Origin: Paenibacillus piri
Lineage (GTDB): Bacteria; Bacillota; Bacilli; Paenibacillales; NBRC-103111
NCBI RefSeq assembly: GCF_004354045.1
Contig: NZ_SMRT01000018.1
Span: forward strand, 111,760-175,759
DNA length: 64,000 bases
Reading direction: 5' to 3'
The notes below the pieces were generated by a model, which was not told where the DNA came from, made no database searches, and worked only from the letters and a program-made list of their open reading frames with translations. Each line of letters starts with the position of its first letter. The stretch's first letter is position 1. The translations under genes and the position numbers were made by a program. Below are positions 43,604 to 52,382 of this stretch, in pieces.

Positions 43604-44941
43604 CTACTTTTTCGATTTATCCACGGCTTCCTGCAGCTCCTTAGCCACTTGCTCGGCCGTCTTTTGTTTCGTAATGATAGCTTGAATGCCGTTTTCGATC
43701 GAATCTTTCACCGCAGGCTGCATTACGGCGTCAAACACGAGTGCGGAGCCGTTCTGCGTCAACTTCAGCATTTCTTTCAAGTACGGGCTGGTGTCTGCAG
43801 GCGCCTCAACTTTGGCCGGCACGACAATGCCTTTGCTCATCAGGTTTTGGTACAATTCAGGCGCGTAGAAATATTTCAGGAACCGGAAAGCCGCTTCCTT
43901 CTTAGCGCCGGTCAGGTTCTTGCTCAAGCTGATACCGTATTGAATAACACCCGCGCTCTTCGTTGGATCTCCTTTACCTCCGCTGATCGCCGGAAACAAG
44001 GCGATACCGATATTTTCGGCAGCCGCTTTATCCGGATTGCCGCCTCTAAACTTCGTATCGATGGTGGAACTGGTCATCGTCATAGCCGCTTTCTTCTGCA
44101 AGAAATAATCTTGCTGCTGAACTTCATCCATGGTGTTGATATCCGCATTAAAGGCATCGATCTTCACGAGATCGGAAATGACGTTTAAAGCTTTGACATA
44201 GTCAGGATCGGTAAACTTAGCTTCGCCTTTGTTTACTTTTATCAAGAAATCACTGCCGAGAATCCGGTCTTCTACTGGCGACATAAAGGTCGATTGCATC
44301 GGCCATTTGTTTTTATTGCCGATCGCCAGCGGGGTAACACCGGAATCCTTTAATTTTTTGGCCAGATCGAGGAAATCTTCGTAAGTTTTAGGGAACTCAT
44401 TATAGCCGACTTTCGCCAACATATCCTTATGATAATAAATAATGTCAACAAATGTCATTTTGGTCGGAACCGCATATTGCTTGCCGTTGACGTTGTATCC
44501 TGCCAGCGCTTGAGGCGGCAATATATCTTTCCAGGTGCCCATAATTTCATCAAGCGGCATGAGCACATCGGCGGCAATGTACGGCTCAATCTCTACACTC
44601 GGGAACATGACAAACATATCCGGCAAGCTGTTGCCCGCCGCTTCTGTACGAAGTTTGGTGCGGTATTGGGCTGACGGGACATCCTGGGCTTCAATCTTGA
44701 TGTCGGGATTCAGTTCCAAAAACTTTTTGATCCGCTCCTTGTAAATCAAATTGTCTACGTTTGGACTGGACCAGTTGTATTCCATGGTCAATGTTACGGG
44801 TTCTTTCGAATCATTTGCCGGGGCAGTGCCTCCATTGCCACTGGCCTGCTCAGGCGCTTCCGTACCTCCACAGCCTGAAATCGCAGCTGCCATTGCAGCC
44901 GAAGCAGTAACCAACATTGTTTTGCGAATCGCGTTTTTCAC
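43604..44941 (-). CDS. ABC sugar-binding lipoprotein
   Basis: 445 residues. A lipoprotein signal peptide (KNAIRKTMLVTASAAMAAA) ends in the lipobox ISGC, so the mature protein is lipid-anchored outside the cell. The rest is a cluster B solute-binding protein (IKKFLELNPDIKIEAQDVPSAQY, then YAVPTKMTFVDIIYYHKDML). The GTG at 44941 has AAGGGG upstream and gives the right signal length; the longer frame to 44989 would not. First gene of the importer operon behind a cre site. Confidence 0.92.
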   Translation of the reverse strand: MKNAIRKTMLVTASAAMAAAISGCGGTEAPEQASGNGGTAPANDSKEPVTLTMEYNWSSPNVDNLIYKERIKKFLELNPDIKIEAQDVPSAQYRTKLRTEAAGNSLPDMFVMFPSVEIEPYIAADVLMPLDEIMGTWKDILPPQALAGYNVNGKQYAVPTKMTFVDIIYYHKDMLAKVGYNEFPKTYEDFLDLAKKLKDSGVTPLAIGNKNKWPMQSTFMSPVEDRILGSDFLIKVNKGEAKFTDPDYVKALNVISDLVKIDAFNADINTMDEVQQQDYFLQKKAAMTMTSSTIDTKFRGGNPDKAAAENIGIALFPAISGGKGDPTKSAGVIQYGISLSKNLTGAKKEAAFRFLKYFYAPELYQNLMSKGIVVPAKVEAPADTSPYLKEMLKLTQNGSALVFDAVMQPAVKDSIENGIQAIITKQKTAEQVAKELQEAVDKSKK

Positions 44942-44995
44942 TAGACCATTCCCCTTTTCAATGTCATTATCCTTAACACCAAACCTCACATACCA

Positions 44996-45001
44996 ATTAT
45001 A
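44996..45001 (-). promoter_or_regulatory. -10 element of the importer operon
   Basis: TATAAT on the minus strand, 55 bp before the solute-binding gene. The -35 is poor (GGTTAA), which fits an activated promoter under the YesN-type regulator. Confidence 0.45.
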
Positions 45002-45115
45002 AGCTCATTTGTATCCGCTTAACCATCCCATAGAAATATAAAAATGTTTAAATTTTTAAACTGGATCCATTTTTTTGACTGTTTTCTTGATTTTATGTTA
45101 GTTTTTATAACATTA

Positions 45116-45130
45116 AAGTAAGCGTATTCA
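45116..45130. promoter_or_regulatory. cre (CcpA) site before the importer operon
   Basis: AAGTAAGCGTATTCA fits WTGNAANCGNWNNCW with one mismatch. It lies about 115 bp upstream of the -10 element. Confidence 0.55.
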
Positions 45131-45189
45131 TTTGAAATCTGATTTTTCAATGTTTATGTCAGCTTTAGTGTGTCCCGAAAAAAGAAAAA

Positions 45190-45215
45190 AGCCAAGCGAT
45201 CTCAAATCGCCGGCT
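45190..45215 (-). terminator. Terminator after the GH4 gene
   Basis: Stem AGCC..GCGAT/ATCGC.GGCT; on the minus strand it is followed by TTTTTTCTTTTTTC. It separates the ggt-kinase-GH4 operon from the importer operon. Confidence 0.8.
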
Positions 45216-45265
45216 ATTTTCGCTTTTTTACCGCAGATAATGTGACACCGCTGCTCTGTTTTAAC

Positions 45266-46603
45266 TCATTTGGATGGCGTTGGAATTTGTTGGAATAGAC
45301 TCAGCCACACCCTATTTTCTTGCAAAATCTCATCCAGCACCACTTTGGCGAGAGTCGCGTCGCCCACCAAAGGATGCAGGGTCAAAGCCTCCAATCCAGC
45401 CTCATAGCTGCCTTCGACTGCAGCCTTCACCGTTAGCTCTTCGTACGCCTTGACCACTTGAAGCATACCTCGCATATGGGCGGTAACCGGAGCTGAAGGC
45501 TGAATCGGATGCGCTCCTGCGGCATCGATGACACAGTTGATTTCGACCGAGGCGTCGTCCGGCAGAAACGGCAAAACTCCGTTGTTTTTGACGTTTACCG
45601 TCTGGATATTGCCCGTGTTGTTGTAAATCGCCCGGATCAGATTGACCGCAGCTTCGGAGTAAAAAGCTCCGCCCCGCTTCTCCAGCTGAGGGGGCTTCAC
45701 GGTCAGCGCCTTGTCCTTATACAGCTCGAACAGCTCCTCTTCAACCCTTAGCACATCATCCGCCCGCGTAGTGCCGTGCTCCTGAAATTTTTCCTGCATA
45801 TGGCTGAGCATCTTATTGCGCATGTAGTAATACCGGTGATAGCTGCACGGCAATGCGCCAACCGCTTGCAGAAACTCATCGTCCCACTCGAAATCAGGAA
45901 TATTTTTCATCGTCAGTCCGCTCGATCCCGCCGCTTTGCTCAAGAAGCTGCGGGTCATATCTTCGCCGTCTACCCAAATACGGGTCGTCCAGTTCAAGTG
46001 ATTGATGCCCACCATTTCGGTTTGCACCCTCGCCGCATCGATGCCGTAAATGTCCGCAATCTGCATACGGGTACCGATCGGCAGATTGCACAGCCCTACC
46101 GTACGGACGCTCGAATGCTTGATTACCGCTTCGGTGACGATTCCGGCAGGATTGGTGAAATTGACGAGGAATGCGTCAGGCGCGAGCTCCTCCATGTCCT
46201 TGCAAATATCCAGAATGACCGGAATAGTGCGCAGCGCCTTGGCGAACCCTCCGGCACCGGTCGTTTCCTGTCCGATCAGCCCGTGCTTGAGCGGAATTTT
46301 CTCGTCGCGAGAGCGTGCCGCCAATAAGCCGATGCGCATTTGCGTAGCCACAAAATCGGCTCCGGCAATGGCTTCCCGCCGGTTCAAGGTCATGCCGAGC
46401 CGGATGGGAACTCCGGCCGCCGCAATCATCCGCTCTGCCAGACGGCCCACCGTCTCCAGCTTGTCTTTGCCCTCTTCGACATCGACCAACACCAGCTCCG
46501 TAACCGGCAGCTCCTTGTAATGCTTGATAAATCCTTCCACCAGCTCGGGCGTGTACGACGATCCTCCGCCGATAACGGCAATTTTCAAACCTGATTTTTT
46601 CAT
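45266..46603 (-). CDS. 6-phospho-beta-glucosidase-type GH4 glycosidase
   Basis: 445 residues of glycoside hydrolase family 4, which uses NAD+ and Mn2+ and passes through a 3-keto intermediate. The NAD site is KIAVIGGGSSYTPELVEG. Metal ligands are the Cys in VGLCNLPIGTRMQ near 175 and the His in VGINHLNWTT near 205. FTNPAGIVTEAV and NNTGNIQTVNVKN fit LicH/CelF/BglT-type enzymes. Its start overlaps the kinase stop by four bases (ATGA). Would split an imported phosphorylated glycoside. Confidence 0.92.
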   Translation of the reverse strand: MKKSGLKIAVIGGGSSYTPELVEGFIKHYKELPVTELVLVDVEEGKDKLETVGRLAERMIAAAGVPIRLGMTLNRREAIAGADFVATQMRIGLLAARSRDEKIPLKHGLIGQETTGAGGFAKALRTIPVILDICKDMEELAPDAFLVNFTNPAGIVTEAVIKHSSVRTVGLCNLPIGTRMQIADIYGIDAARVQTEMVGINHLNWTTRIWVDGEDMTRSFLSKAAGSSGLTMKNIPDFEWDDEFLQAVGALPCSYHRYYYMRNKMLSHMQEKFQEHGTTRADDVLRVEEELFELYKDKALTVKPPQLEKRGGAFYSEAAVNLIRAIYNNTGNIQTVNVKNNGVLPFLPDDASVEINCVIDAAGAHPIQPSAPVTAHMRGMLQVVKAYEELTVKAAVEGSYEAGLEALTLHPLVGDATLAKVVLDEILQENRVWLSLFQQIPTPSK

Positions 46604-47583
46604 GATTTGTACCCTCCGTAGCTTATGAATTTATCCATGATCTCCTCCGTTACGGGCAGTTTCAGATGATCCATCGCCAGCAACACCGAGCCGTATACCG
46701 GTGACAGCTTGGGCACAATCAGCTCGAAATGGGCATGTTTCTCCGCAATCTTCTCCCGTAAAGCCTGCAGCAAATGGGGGTTGCGGCCTTCTTGCACCAC
46801 ACTGCCGACCAGCACGATCGGTATGGTCGCAGAAGCATCGAACCCGCCCAAGCGCTCGATGACCGAATTAGCCGCCAGCCCCAGCTCCTTCCCGGAGCCG
46901 CGCAGCAGTTCAATCGCCAGCTCATCGCCTGCATCCGCCGCCTGATGGAGTACAATCGCCAGTTCGCCCGGCACCTTCTGGACATCGCGGTCGAGAAAGT
47001 CGTTTACAAGCTCTTCCATCGTCGCAAAGCCGAAATAGCGGGGTACAAGGTCCGTCAGCAGCGACGGACGCTCCCGCAGCTCCCATGAACGGACTGCGCT
47101 GCTGAACGTTTCCCGGGCCAAATCGGGACCGCTCGTTCGGTCTCCGTACAAGGGGCCAAGGCCGCCGGTCTGCACCGATTGGCCTTGGCAGTTGCGCCCG
47201 GCTGCATTGGTGCCGTTGCCGCAAACGAGCACAACGCCAATATTGTTAGGGCTGCCCGCCCTTAAGCCCGTCATCGTGTCGCAGACCAAATCCCAGCTGC
47301 GGAACGGAAGCTGGCCCAAGGCGGGGAGCAGCAATTCAAAATCTTTGGGCCGGTCGGCCCCTGCCAAGCCGTATTGCACAAAAGCGATATCTTCGTACGC
47401 CAGCTGCGCTTCCGCGAGCGCGATGTCTATCGATTCGCGAATATTCGCCATTGCTTTATCCACGCCGAAGTTTTGATGATTGCTGCGCCCGGAGACACCC
47501 TGGCCCAGCCGATTGCCCTGCTCGTCGGTAACCACCGTATAGGTTTTGCTGCCTCCTCCATCGATCCCTAGTACGTACGGCAT
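46600..47583 (-). CDS. BadF/BadG-type sugar kinase (N-acetylglucosamine kinase-like)
   Basis: 327 residues of the ASKHA fold. Phosphate 1 motif YVLGIDGGGSKTYTVV at residues 3-18, VLVCGNGTNAAGRN near 118 as phosphate 2 and VLVGSVVQEGRNPHLLQAL near 258. GGLGPLYGDRTSGPDLARE matches eukaryotic-type N-acetylglucosamine kinase and Bacillales homologues. GGAGG precedes the ATG. Coupled to the GH4 gene, so it probably makes the 6-phospho-sugar that GH4 or later enzymes need. Confidence 0.85.
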   Translation of the reverse strand: MPYVLGIDGGGSKTYTVVTDEQGNRLGQGVSGRSNHQNFGVDKAMANIRESIDIALAEAQLAYEDIAFVQYGLAGADRPKDFELLLPALGQLPFRSWDLVCDTMTGLRAGSPNNIGVVLVCGNGTNAAGRNCQGQSVQTGGLGPLYGDRTSGPDLARETFSSAVRSWELRERPSLLTDLVPRYFGFATMEELVNDFLDRDVQKVPGELAIVLHQAADAGDELAIELLRGSGKELGLAANSVIERLGGFDASATIPIVLVGSVVQEGRNPHLLQALREKIAEKHAHFELIVPKLSPVYGSVLLAMDHLKLPVTEEIMDKFISYGGYKS

Positions 47584-47607
47584 ATTAGCCTCCTGTTCGC
47601 TATTTGC

Positions 47608-49224
47608 TTACCATACCGCCACGTGGCCGTCGGCCCGCGGTTCGGTGCCTCCTGCCAGCACACCGGTTTCGGGGTCACGCCAAATAATTTGTCCGCGTCC
47701 GAACATGCCCGAATCAAGCGCCCGCTGCACGTTATGGCCTTTGCGTGCCAGCGCTTGCGCGAGATGGTCCGGAAACTGAGGTTCGACCTCAATCGTCTTC
47801 TCCCTCAGCCAGCGCCATCTCGGAGCATCCAGTGATGCCTGCGGATTCAGGTGAAAATCAATCGCATTCATGACGACCTGGACATGCGCCTGCGGTTGGA
47901 TCGAACCGCACATCACGCCGAAGCAGCCCACCGGCCGATCATCCTTGGTGATAAAGCCGGGAATGATGGTGTGGTACGTTTTTTTGCGGGGAGCCAACAC
48001 GTTAGGATGATCGGGATCCAGCGAGAAACCCGCACCCCGGTTCTGCATGCAGATGCCGGTGCCTGGGATCACCAGCCCCGAGCCAAAATCCCCGGAATGG
48101 CTTTGAATAAACGACACCATGTTGCCTTCCCCGTCCGCTGCCGCCAAATACACGGTCCCGCCCTTCGGCGGTTCCCCGGGAGCCGGCATCAGCGCTTCCG
48201 TGCCAATTAACGAACGGCGCTGCGCCGCATAACTCTCGGACAGCAGTTCCTCCGCCGTTACCTCCATGTTTCGGGGATCGGTGATGTAGCGAAGCCCGTC
48301 AGCATACGCCAGCTTTACGGCTTCTATCTGCTTATGCAGCGTTTCCGGCGTATCCTTGGCATTGAACTCTAGTCCCTTGAGAATATTTAGCGCCATCAGC
48401 GCAATAAGGCCTTGTCCGTTGGGCGGCATCTCCCAGACGTCGTACCCCCGATAATTCACGCTAATCGGCTCCATCCACTCCGGACTGTACGCCGCTAGAT
48501 CCTCCTTGCTCAAATAGCCGCCATGCTCCCGGAAAAAAGCATCGATCCGCTCGGCCAGCTCGCCGCGATAAAACGATTCCGCGTTCGTGTCGGCGATAGA
48601 GCGCAGCGTTTGGGCATGTCCCGATGAGCGCCAGAGCTCGCCGCTGTGCGGGGTCCGGCCGCCTGGGGCAAAGACCTCCATCCATGAGCCGTACAAAGCG
48701 TCATCATTCAGAGCCTTGATGTTGTGATAGCCCAGCTTCCAGTAGCTGCTGATCGTTGGGGATACGGGAAAGCCTTCCTCGGCGTAGCGGATGGCCGGGG
48801 CCAGCACCTCCGACAGGGGCAACCGTCCGAACCGCTCGGACAATACCGCCCAGGAGGCCGGCGTTCCGGGAACCGTTACCGGGAGCAAGCCGTAGGTCGG
48901 CATCTTGTCATGACCGGCCGCCCGCACTTGATCGAGCGAAATAGAGCCGGGCGACGGTCCGCTTGCATTGAGTCCGTGCAGCTTGCCTTGCGTCCATACC
49001 AAGGCAAATGTATCACCGCCGATGGAATTGGAGTTGGGTTCAACAACTGTCAAACAAGCGGCTGTAGCAATGGCGGCATCGATGGCATTCCCTCCCCGCT
49101 TAAGCATTTCAAGCCCGGCTTCTGCCGCCAAAGGTTGGGTAGTTGAAACCATGCCCCGGTTTGCATATTGGACCATTCTTCTGGAATAATAAGGATAATA
49201 CAGCCCATCATATTGCATCGTCAC
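47608..49224 (-). CDS. Gamma-glutamyltransferase family protein
   Basis: About 538 residues of the Ntn-hydrolase GGT family, normally cut into two chains at a catalytic Thr. The N-terminal part has MVSTTQPLAAEAGLEMLKRGGNAIDAAIA. The cut site is probably the Thr in PKGGTVYLAAADGEGNMVSF. SGLVIPGTGICMQNRGAGFSLDPDHPN and GCFGVMCGSIQPQAHVQVVMN complete the small chain. No signal peptide is seen, so it may act inside the cell. GTG 49224 gives the best ribosome binding site spacing; ATG 49230 or 49218 is possible. Heads the operon behind a perfect cre site. Confidence 0.88.
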   Translation of the reverse strand: MTMQYDGLYYPYYSRRMVQYANRGMVSTTQPLAAEAGLEMLKRGGNAIDAAIATAACLTVVEPNSNSIGGDTFALVWTQGKLHGLNASGPSPGSISLDQVRAAGHDKMPTYGLLPVTVPGTPASWAVLSERFGRLPLSEVLAPAIRYAEEGFPVSPTISSYWKLGYHNIKALNDDALYGSWMEVFAPGGRTPHSGELWRSSGHAQTLRSIADTNAESFYRGELAERIDAFFREHGGYLSKEDLAAYSPEWMEPISVNYRGYDVWEMPPNGQGLIALMALNILKGLEFNAKDTPETLHKQIEAVKLAYADGLRYITDPRNMEVTAEELLSESYAAQRRSLIGTEALMPAPGEPPKGGTVYLAAADGEGNMVSFIQSHSGDFGSGLVIPGTGICMQNRGAGFSLDPDHPNVLAPRKKTYHTIIPGFITKDDRPVGCFGVMCGSIQPQAHVQVVMNAIDFHLNPQASLDAPRWRWLREKTIEVEPQFPDHLAQALARKGHNVQRALDSGMFGRGQIIWRDPETGVLAGGTEPRADGHVAVW

Positions 49225-49381
49225 CAGCATTTCTCCCTTCTTCTGCATCGTTTGAAATCGGCAAATCCCACCTTGGGGGAGCGATTTGATGAATATATTG
49301 CCTTTGTTTTTCTCCAGTGTCAATACTCAAAATGCCCTTACCAAGTATGGAACAGCATCTCTTTTCCTATAACTAGTTTAA

Positions 49382-49396
49382 TGATAGCGCTTACAA
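49382..49396. promoter_or_regulatory. cre (CcpA) site before the GGT operon
   Basis: Minus-strand TTGTAAGCGCTATCA matches every position of WTGNAANCGNWNNCW. It lies about 160 bp before the GGT start in the 49225-49614 gap and overlaps a possible -10 (TATCAT), so CcpA binding should repress. Confidence 0.75.
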
Positions 49397-49614
49397 AAGA
49401 TTCATAAAAATTTCATATTTACGGTTGCGTCGGCTTTTCTACCATGCCGCTTCATTCGTTATTTGCCAACAAACCCTTGTTTTTCAAACCTCTTCTCACT
49501 TTCGTCTGCCCGATTAAAGTACGCAAGTATCTTCTCTTTGAATAGAGACCGTTTATTCTTACCCGATCATGTCCACAATGACATAAAAGAAGTATGATGC
49601 GGAAGGTGAATCTT

Positions 49615-49989
49615 ATGTCGGAGCATCCGCTGCAAGCTTTTGTCCAAACGGCGATGGAACAGTTAAAAGAGATGGTGAACGTCAATACAACGATTGGCCA
49701 ACCGGTTTCGGCGCCGGACGGCACCTTGATCATACCGGTTTGTAAAGTAAGCTACGGATTTGCGGCAGGAGGGAACAACTTGAGTGAGTCATTCGGCGGC
49801 GGTACGGGAGGAGGCGTGTCCGTAACACCGCTTGCTTTTTTAATCATAGGCAAAACGGGCGTTCAAACGGTATGTCTTGGAGATTCGTCCAATATATACA
49901 ATAAAATGTTGGATATGGCGCCCCATCTGCTAGATAAGTTGCAATCTTTAATCAATCATTACCAGTCAGGCTCGACCAACATTCAGTGA
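49615..49989 (+). CDS. GerW-family (YtfJ-like) sporulation protein
   Basis: 124 residues of the GerW/YtfJ family, needed in B. subtilis for L-alanine germination responses. VNVNTTIGQPVSAPDGTLIIPVCKVSYGFAAGG is followed by a Gly-rich loop (SFGGGTGGGVSVTPLAFLII) typical of the family. The ATG at 49615 has GGAAGGTG 7 nt upstream. Its stop overlaps the end of the convergent ppk gene by seven bases. Neighbours do not match the usual ytfJ setting, so it may be a paralogue. Confidence 0.88.
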   Translation: MSEHPLQAFVQTAMEQLKEMVNVNTTIGQPVSAPDGTLIIPVCKVSYGFAAGGNNLSESFGGGTGGGVSVTPLAFLIIGKTGVQTVCLGDSSNIYNKMLDMAPHLLDKLQSLINHYQSGSTNIQ

Positions 49990-52151
49990 ACTAAGCTCGA
50001 CCCGTTGTTATAAGGAGCTACCCCGTGTACCGAAGCCGTTAAAGGGACAATATAGCCGTCATGAATATCCACAACGTTATTTAGCTCAACAATCGCATCG
50101 CCCGCTGCAAATTGACTGCGGCAAGGAGGCAGATCATTGTGAGCCATAGTGTACTGCCCATCGGGAAGCAGCTGCCGGGCTTTTACATTATCCTGCAGCA
50201 GCAGCAATAAATATTGGATGACTTTAGATTTATGATCTTCATGTAAGACAGGACACATCAGCTCGATGCGCTTGTCCATATTTCTGGTCATCCAGTCCGC
50301 GCTGGATATCCACACTTGCGGAGCGCCTGCGTTCTCAAAATAAAATATCCGGGAATGCTCCAAAAAGCGGTCTACTATGCTGCGCACGGTAATATTGCCG
50401 CTTAAACCGGATACTCCGGGACGCAGGCAGCATATGCCGCGAACAATCAGATCGATACGGACTCCAGCCTGGGATGCCGCATATAATTCATCGATTAAAG
50501 CTTTATTCGATAATGCGTTCATCTTGGCGATGATCTTTGCAGGTTTTCCCGATGCGGCATTTTCCGCTTCGCGTTGAAAAAGGCTGAACAACCGCTGTTT
50601 TAAATGCTCCGGAGCCGCGTTAAGGAAATGCCAAAGGCTCGGAGTGGAAAAACCGGTAATTTTGTTAAATAGTTGGGACACATCTTCACCAATACCCGGG
50701 TTAGAGGAAAACAAACCTATATCTGTAAATATACGCGCCGAAATTTCATTGTAATTTCCGGTTGCAACATGGATGTAACGTCTAAGCTCATCCGCTTCCC
50801 TGCGGACTACCAAAATCATTTTGGCGTGGATTTTCAATCCGGCCAGTCCGTATACAACGTGGCATCCCGCTTTCTCCAGCTCCTTCGCCCATTCAATATT
50901 TCTGGCTTCATCAAACCGGGCTTTTAGTTCGACAACAACCGTCACTTGCTTACCCGCTTCTGCCGCCCGGCTAAGAAACCGGATAATTCGCGAATCCCCG
51001 TTTACACGGTATAAGGTCATCTTAATAGCCATTACCAAAGGATCCGTCGCCGATTGAAAAATAAAATCGTTTACCGCCTCAAATGACTCGTAGGGGTGAA
51101 ATACAAGCACATCCTTTTTTTGCAAAACGGAGAAGAAATCAGCCGTATTCTTAAATTCTCCCGGATAGGCAGGTTCAAACCGCGGGTACTTGAGATGCGC
51201 GTAGTCTTGCATGGAATTGGAAAACATCATTAAATAGCTCAAATCAACTGGCCCGTCGATCGTTATAAATATACTGTGATCCAGTTCAAGTTCTTTCTTT
51301 AACAGATCGAATATAAACGGATCGAATCCCTTTTCAACCTCCAGACGAATCGGCGTCCCCCACTTCCGGGTTCGCAATACCTTCTCTACTTCATCAAGGA
51401 GATCGTCTGCGGTTTCTTCGTTTACCTCCAAATCGGCATTGCGGGTTAAGCGGAACGTATGGACGGAAAGCGGCGTATACATGGAAAACAACGTGTGAAT
51501 GTACTCCTTTATTACATCCTCAAGCAGTATATATTGCCGTTTGTTTCCCTTCATCCCGGCAGGCACTTCAATATACCGCGTTAAATTAGGCGGGATTTCA
51601 ACCAAGGCAACAAACAGTTCCTTCCCGTTTACATCGGAAGATTGTTTTAAAACAACGGCCGCATACACGCTTTTGCTGCGAAGTAATGGAAAAGGACGAC
51701 TTTTGTCAATGGCCAAAGGAGTAAGCACAGGAAATACTTTTTGAAAATAGTAGGCTTCGATTTCCTTCTTCTGCCCGGCCTCCAGATCACGGTAAGCGGC
51801 AAACTCAATCCCCTCTTGCCTCAACAATTCCGTAATTCGTTCATTGGTTTTATACTGATCAGCAACCAATTGCTCTATTATCGTGATGATGTTTTCCAGT
51901 AATTGCCGCGGGGTAAAACCAGTGAAATCCGCATCGTTATGGCCCGATTTGATTTTATCGATAATCCCGGCAGCCCTAATGCTTACAAACTCATCCAAAT
52001 TGGTTGAAACAATGGATATAAATTTAGTCCGTTCCAATAAGGGAGTGCTCTCGTCTTGAGCCTCTTGAAGAACGCGCTTGTTAAATTGAAGCCAGCTTAT
52101 TTCGCGATTGATGTAGTTGATGTCAGATTTGCGTTCCGCAACGGTTTTCAC
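49983..52151 (-). CDS. ppk: Polyphosphate kinase 1
   Basis: 722 residues of PPK1, which makes polyphosphate from ATP through a phospho-His. The N-terminal domain starts YINREISWLQFNKRVLQEA. The active-site His is in AGLKIHAKMILVVRRE near residue 440, followed by YIHVATGNYNEISARIFTD. The second His region is IVDRFLEHSRIFYFEN near 600, with IVRGICCLRPGV before it. GTG start after GGTGGAGG. About 20 bp downstream of a 36-residue gene, and near the divergent tandem P-type ATPase. Confidence 0.97.
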   Translation of the reverse strand: MKTVAERKSDINYINREISWLQFNKRVLQEAQDESTPLLERTKFISIVSTNLDEFVSIRAAGIIDKIKSGHNDADFTGFTPRQLLENIITIIEQLVADQYKTNERITELLRQEGIEFAAYRDLEAGQKKEIEAYYFQKVFPVLTPLAIDKSRPFPLLRSKSVYAAVVLKQSSDVNGKELFVALVEIPPNLTRYIEVPAGMKGNKRQYILLEDVIKEYIHTLFSMYTPLSVHTFRLTRNADLEVNEETADDLLDEVEKVLRTRKWGTPIRLEVEKGFDPFIFDLLKKELELDHSIFITIDGPVDLSYLMMFSNSMQDYAHLKYPRFEPAYPGEFKNTADFFSVLQKKDVLVFHPYESFEAVNDFIFQSATDPLVMAIKMTLYRVNGDSRIIRFLSRAAEAGKQVTVVVELKARFDEARNIEWAKELEKAGCHVVYGLAGLKIHAKMILVVRREADELRRYIHVATGNYNEISARIFTDIGLFSSNPGIGEDVSQLFNKITGFSTPSLWHFLNAAPEHLKQRLFSLFQREAENAASGKPAKIIAKMNALSNKALIDELYAASQAGVRIDLIVRGICCLRPGVSGLSGNITVRSIVDRFLEHSRIFYFENAGAPQVWISSADWMTRNMDKRIELMCPVLHEDHKSKVIQYLLLLLQDNVKARQLLPDGQYTMAHNDLPPCRSQFAAGDAIVELNNVVDIHDGYIVPLTASVHGVAPYNNGSSLVH

Positions 52152-52169
52152 AGCGCGCCTCCACCCGGT

Positions 52170-52280
52170 TTATCCTTTTTTTCTCAATAATAAAGCCCCT
52201 AGTTTTCGAAACAGTTTCCATGTTGCACTGGGCCGGAACACAATAGTGCCGGGGTTATTTTCATCGCTTTTATTTTCCAT
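52170..52280 (-). CDS. 36-residue hypothetical protein before ppk
   Basis: A small frame, MENKSDENNPGTIVFRPSAT followed by a basic, amphipathic tail ending LRKKG. AGGAGG lies 7 nt before the ATG, one of the best ribosome binding sites in the region, and the ppk start is only 18 bp downstream. It could be a leader peptide or a small partner of PPK. No family recognised. Confidence 0.5.
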   Translation of the reverse strand: MENKSDENNPGTIVFRPSATWKLFRKLGALLLRKKG

Positions 52281-52311
52281 TTCTACTCCTCCTCTCACTG
52301 TAAAGATGGAG

Positions 52312-52346
52312 AAAAACCCGCCGCGGCAAAAGCCGGCGAGTGTTTT
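52312..52346. terminator. GC-rich terminator
   Basis: A stem around CGCCGGC and GCCGCGGCG with AAAAAC/GTTTTT flanks. Lies after the glycine-zipper gene (stop 52383) and before the 36-residue gene on the same strand. Confidence 0.65.
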
Positions 52347-52382
52347 TCCGAATGCAAAAGGATACATGGGATATAGAAACGT

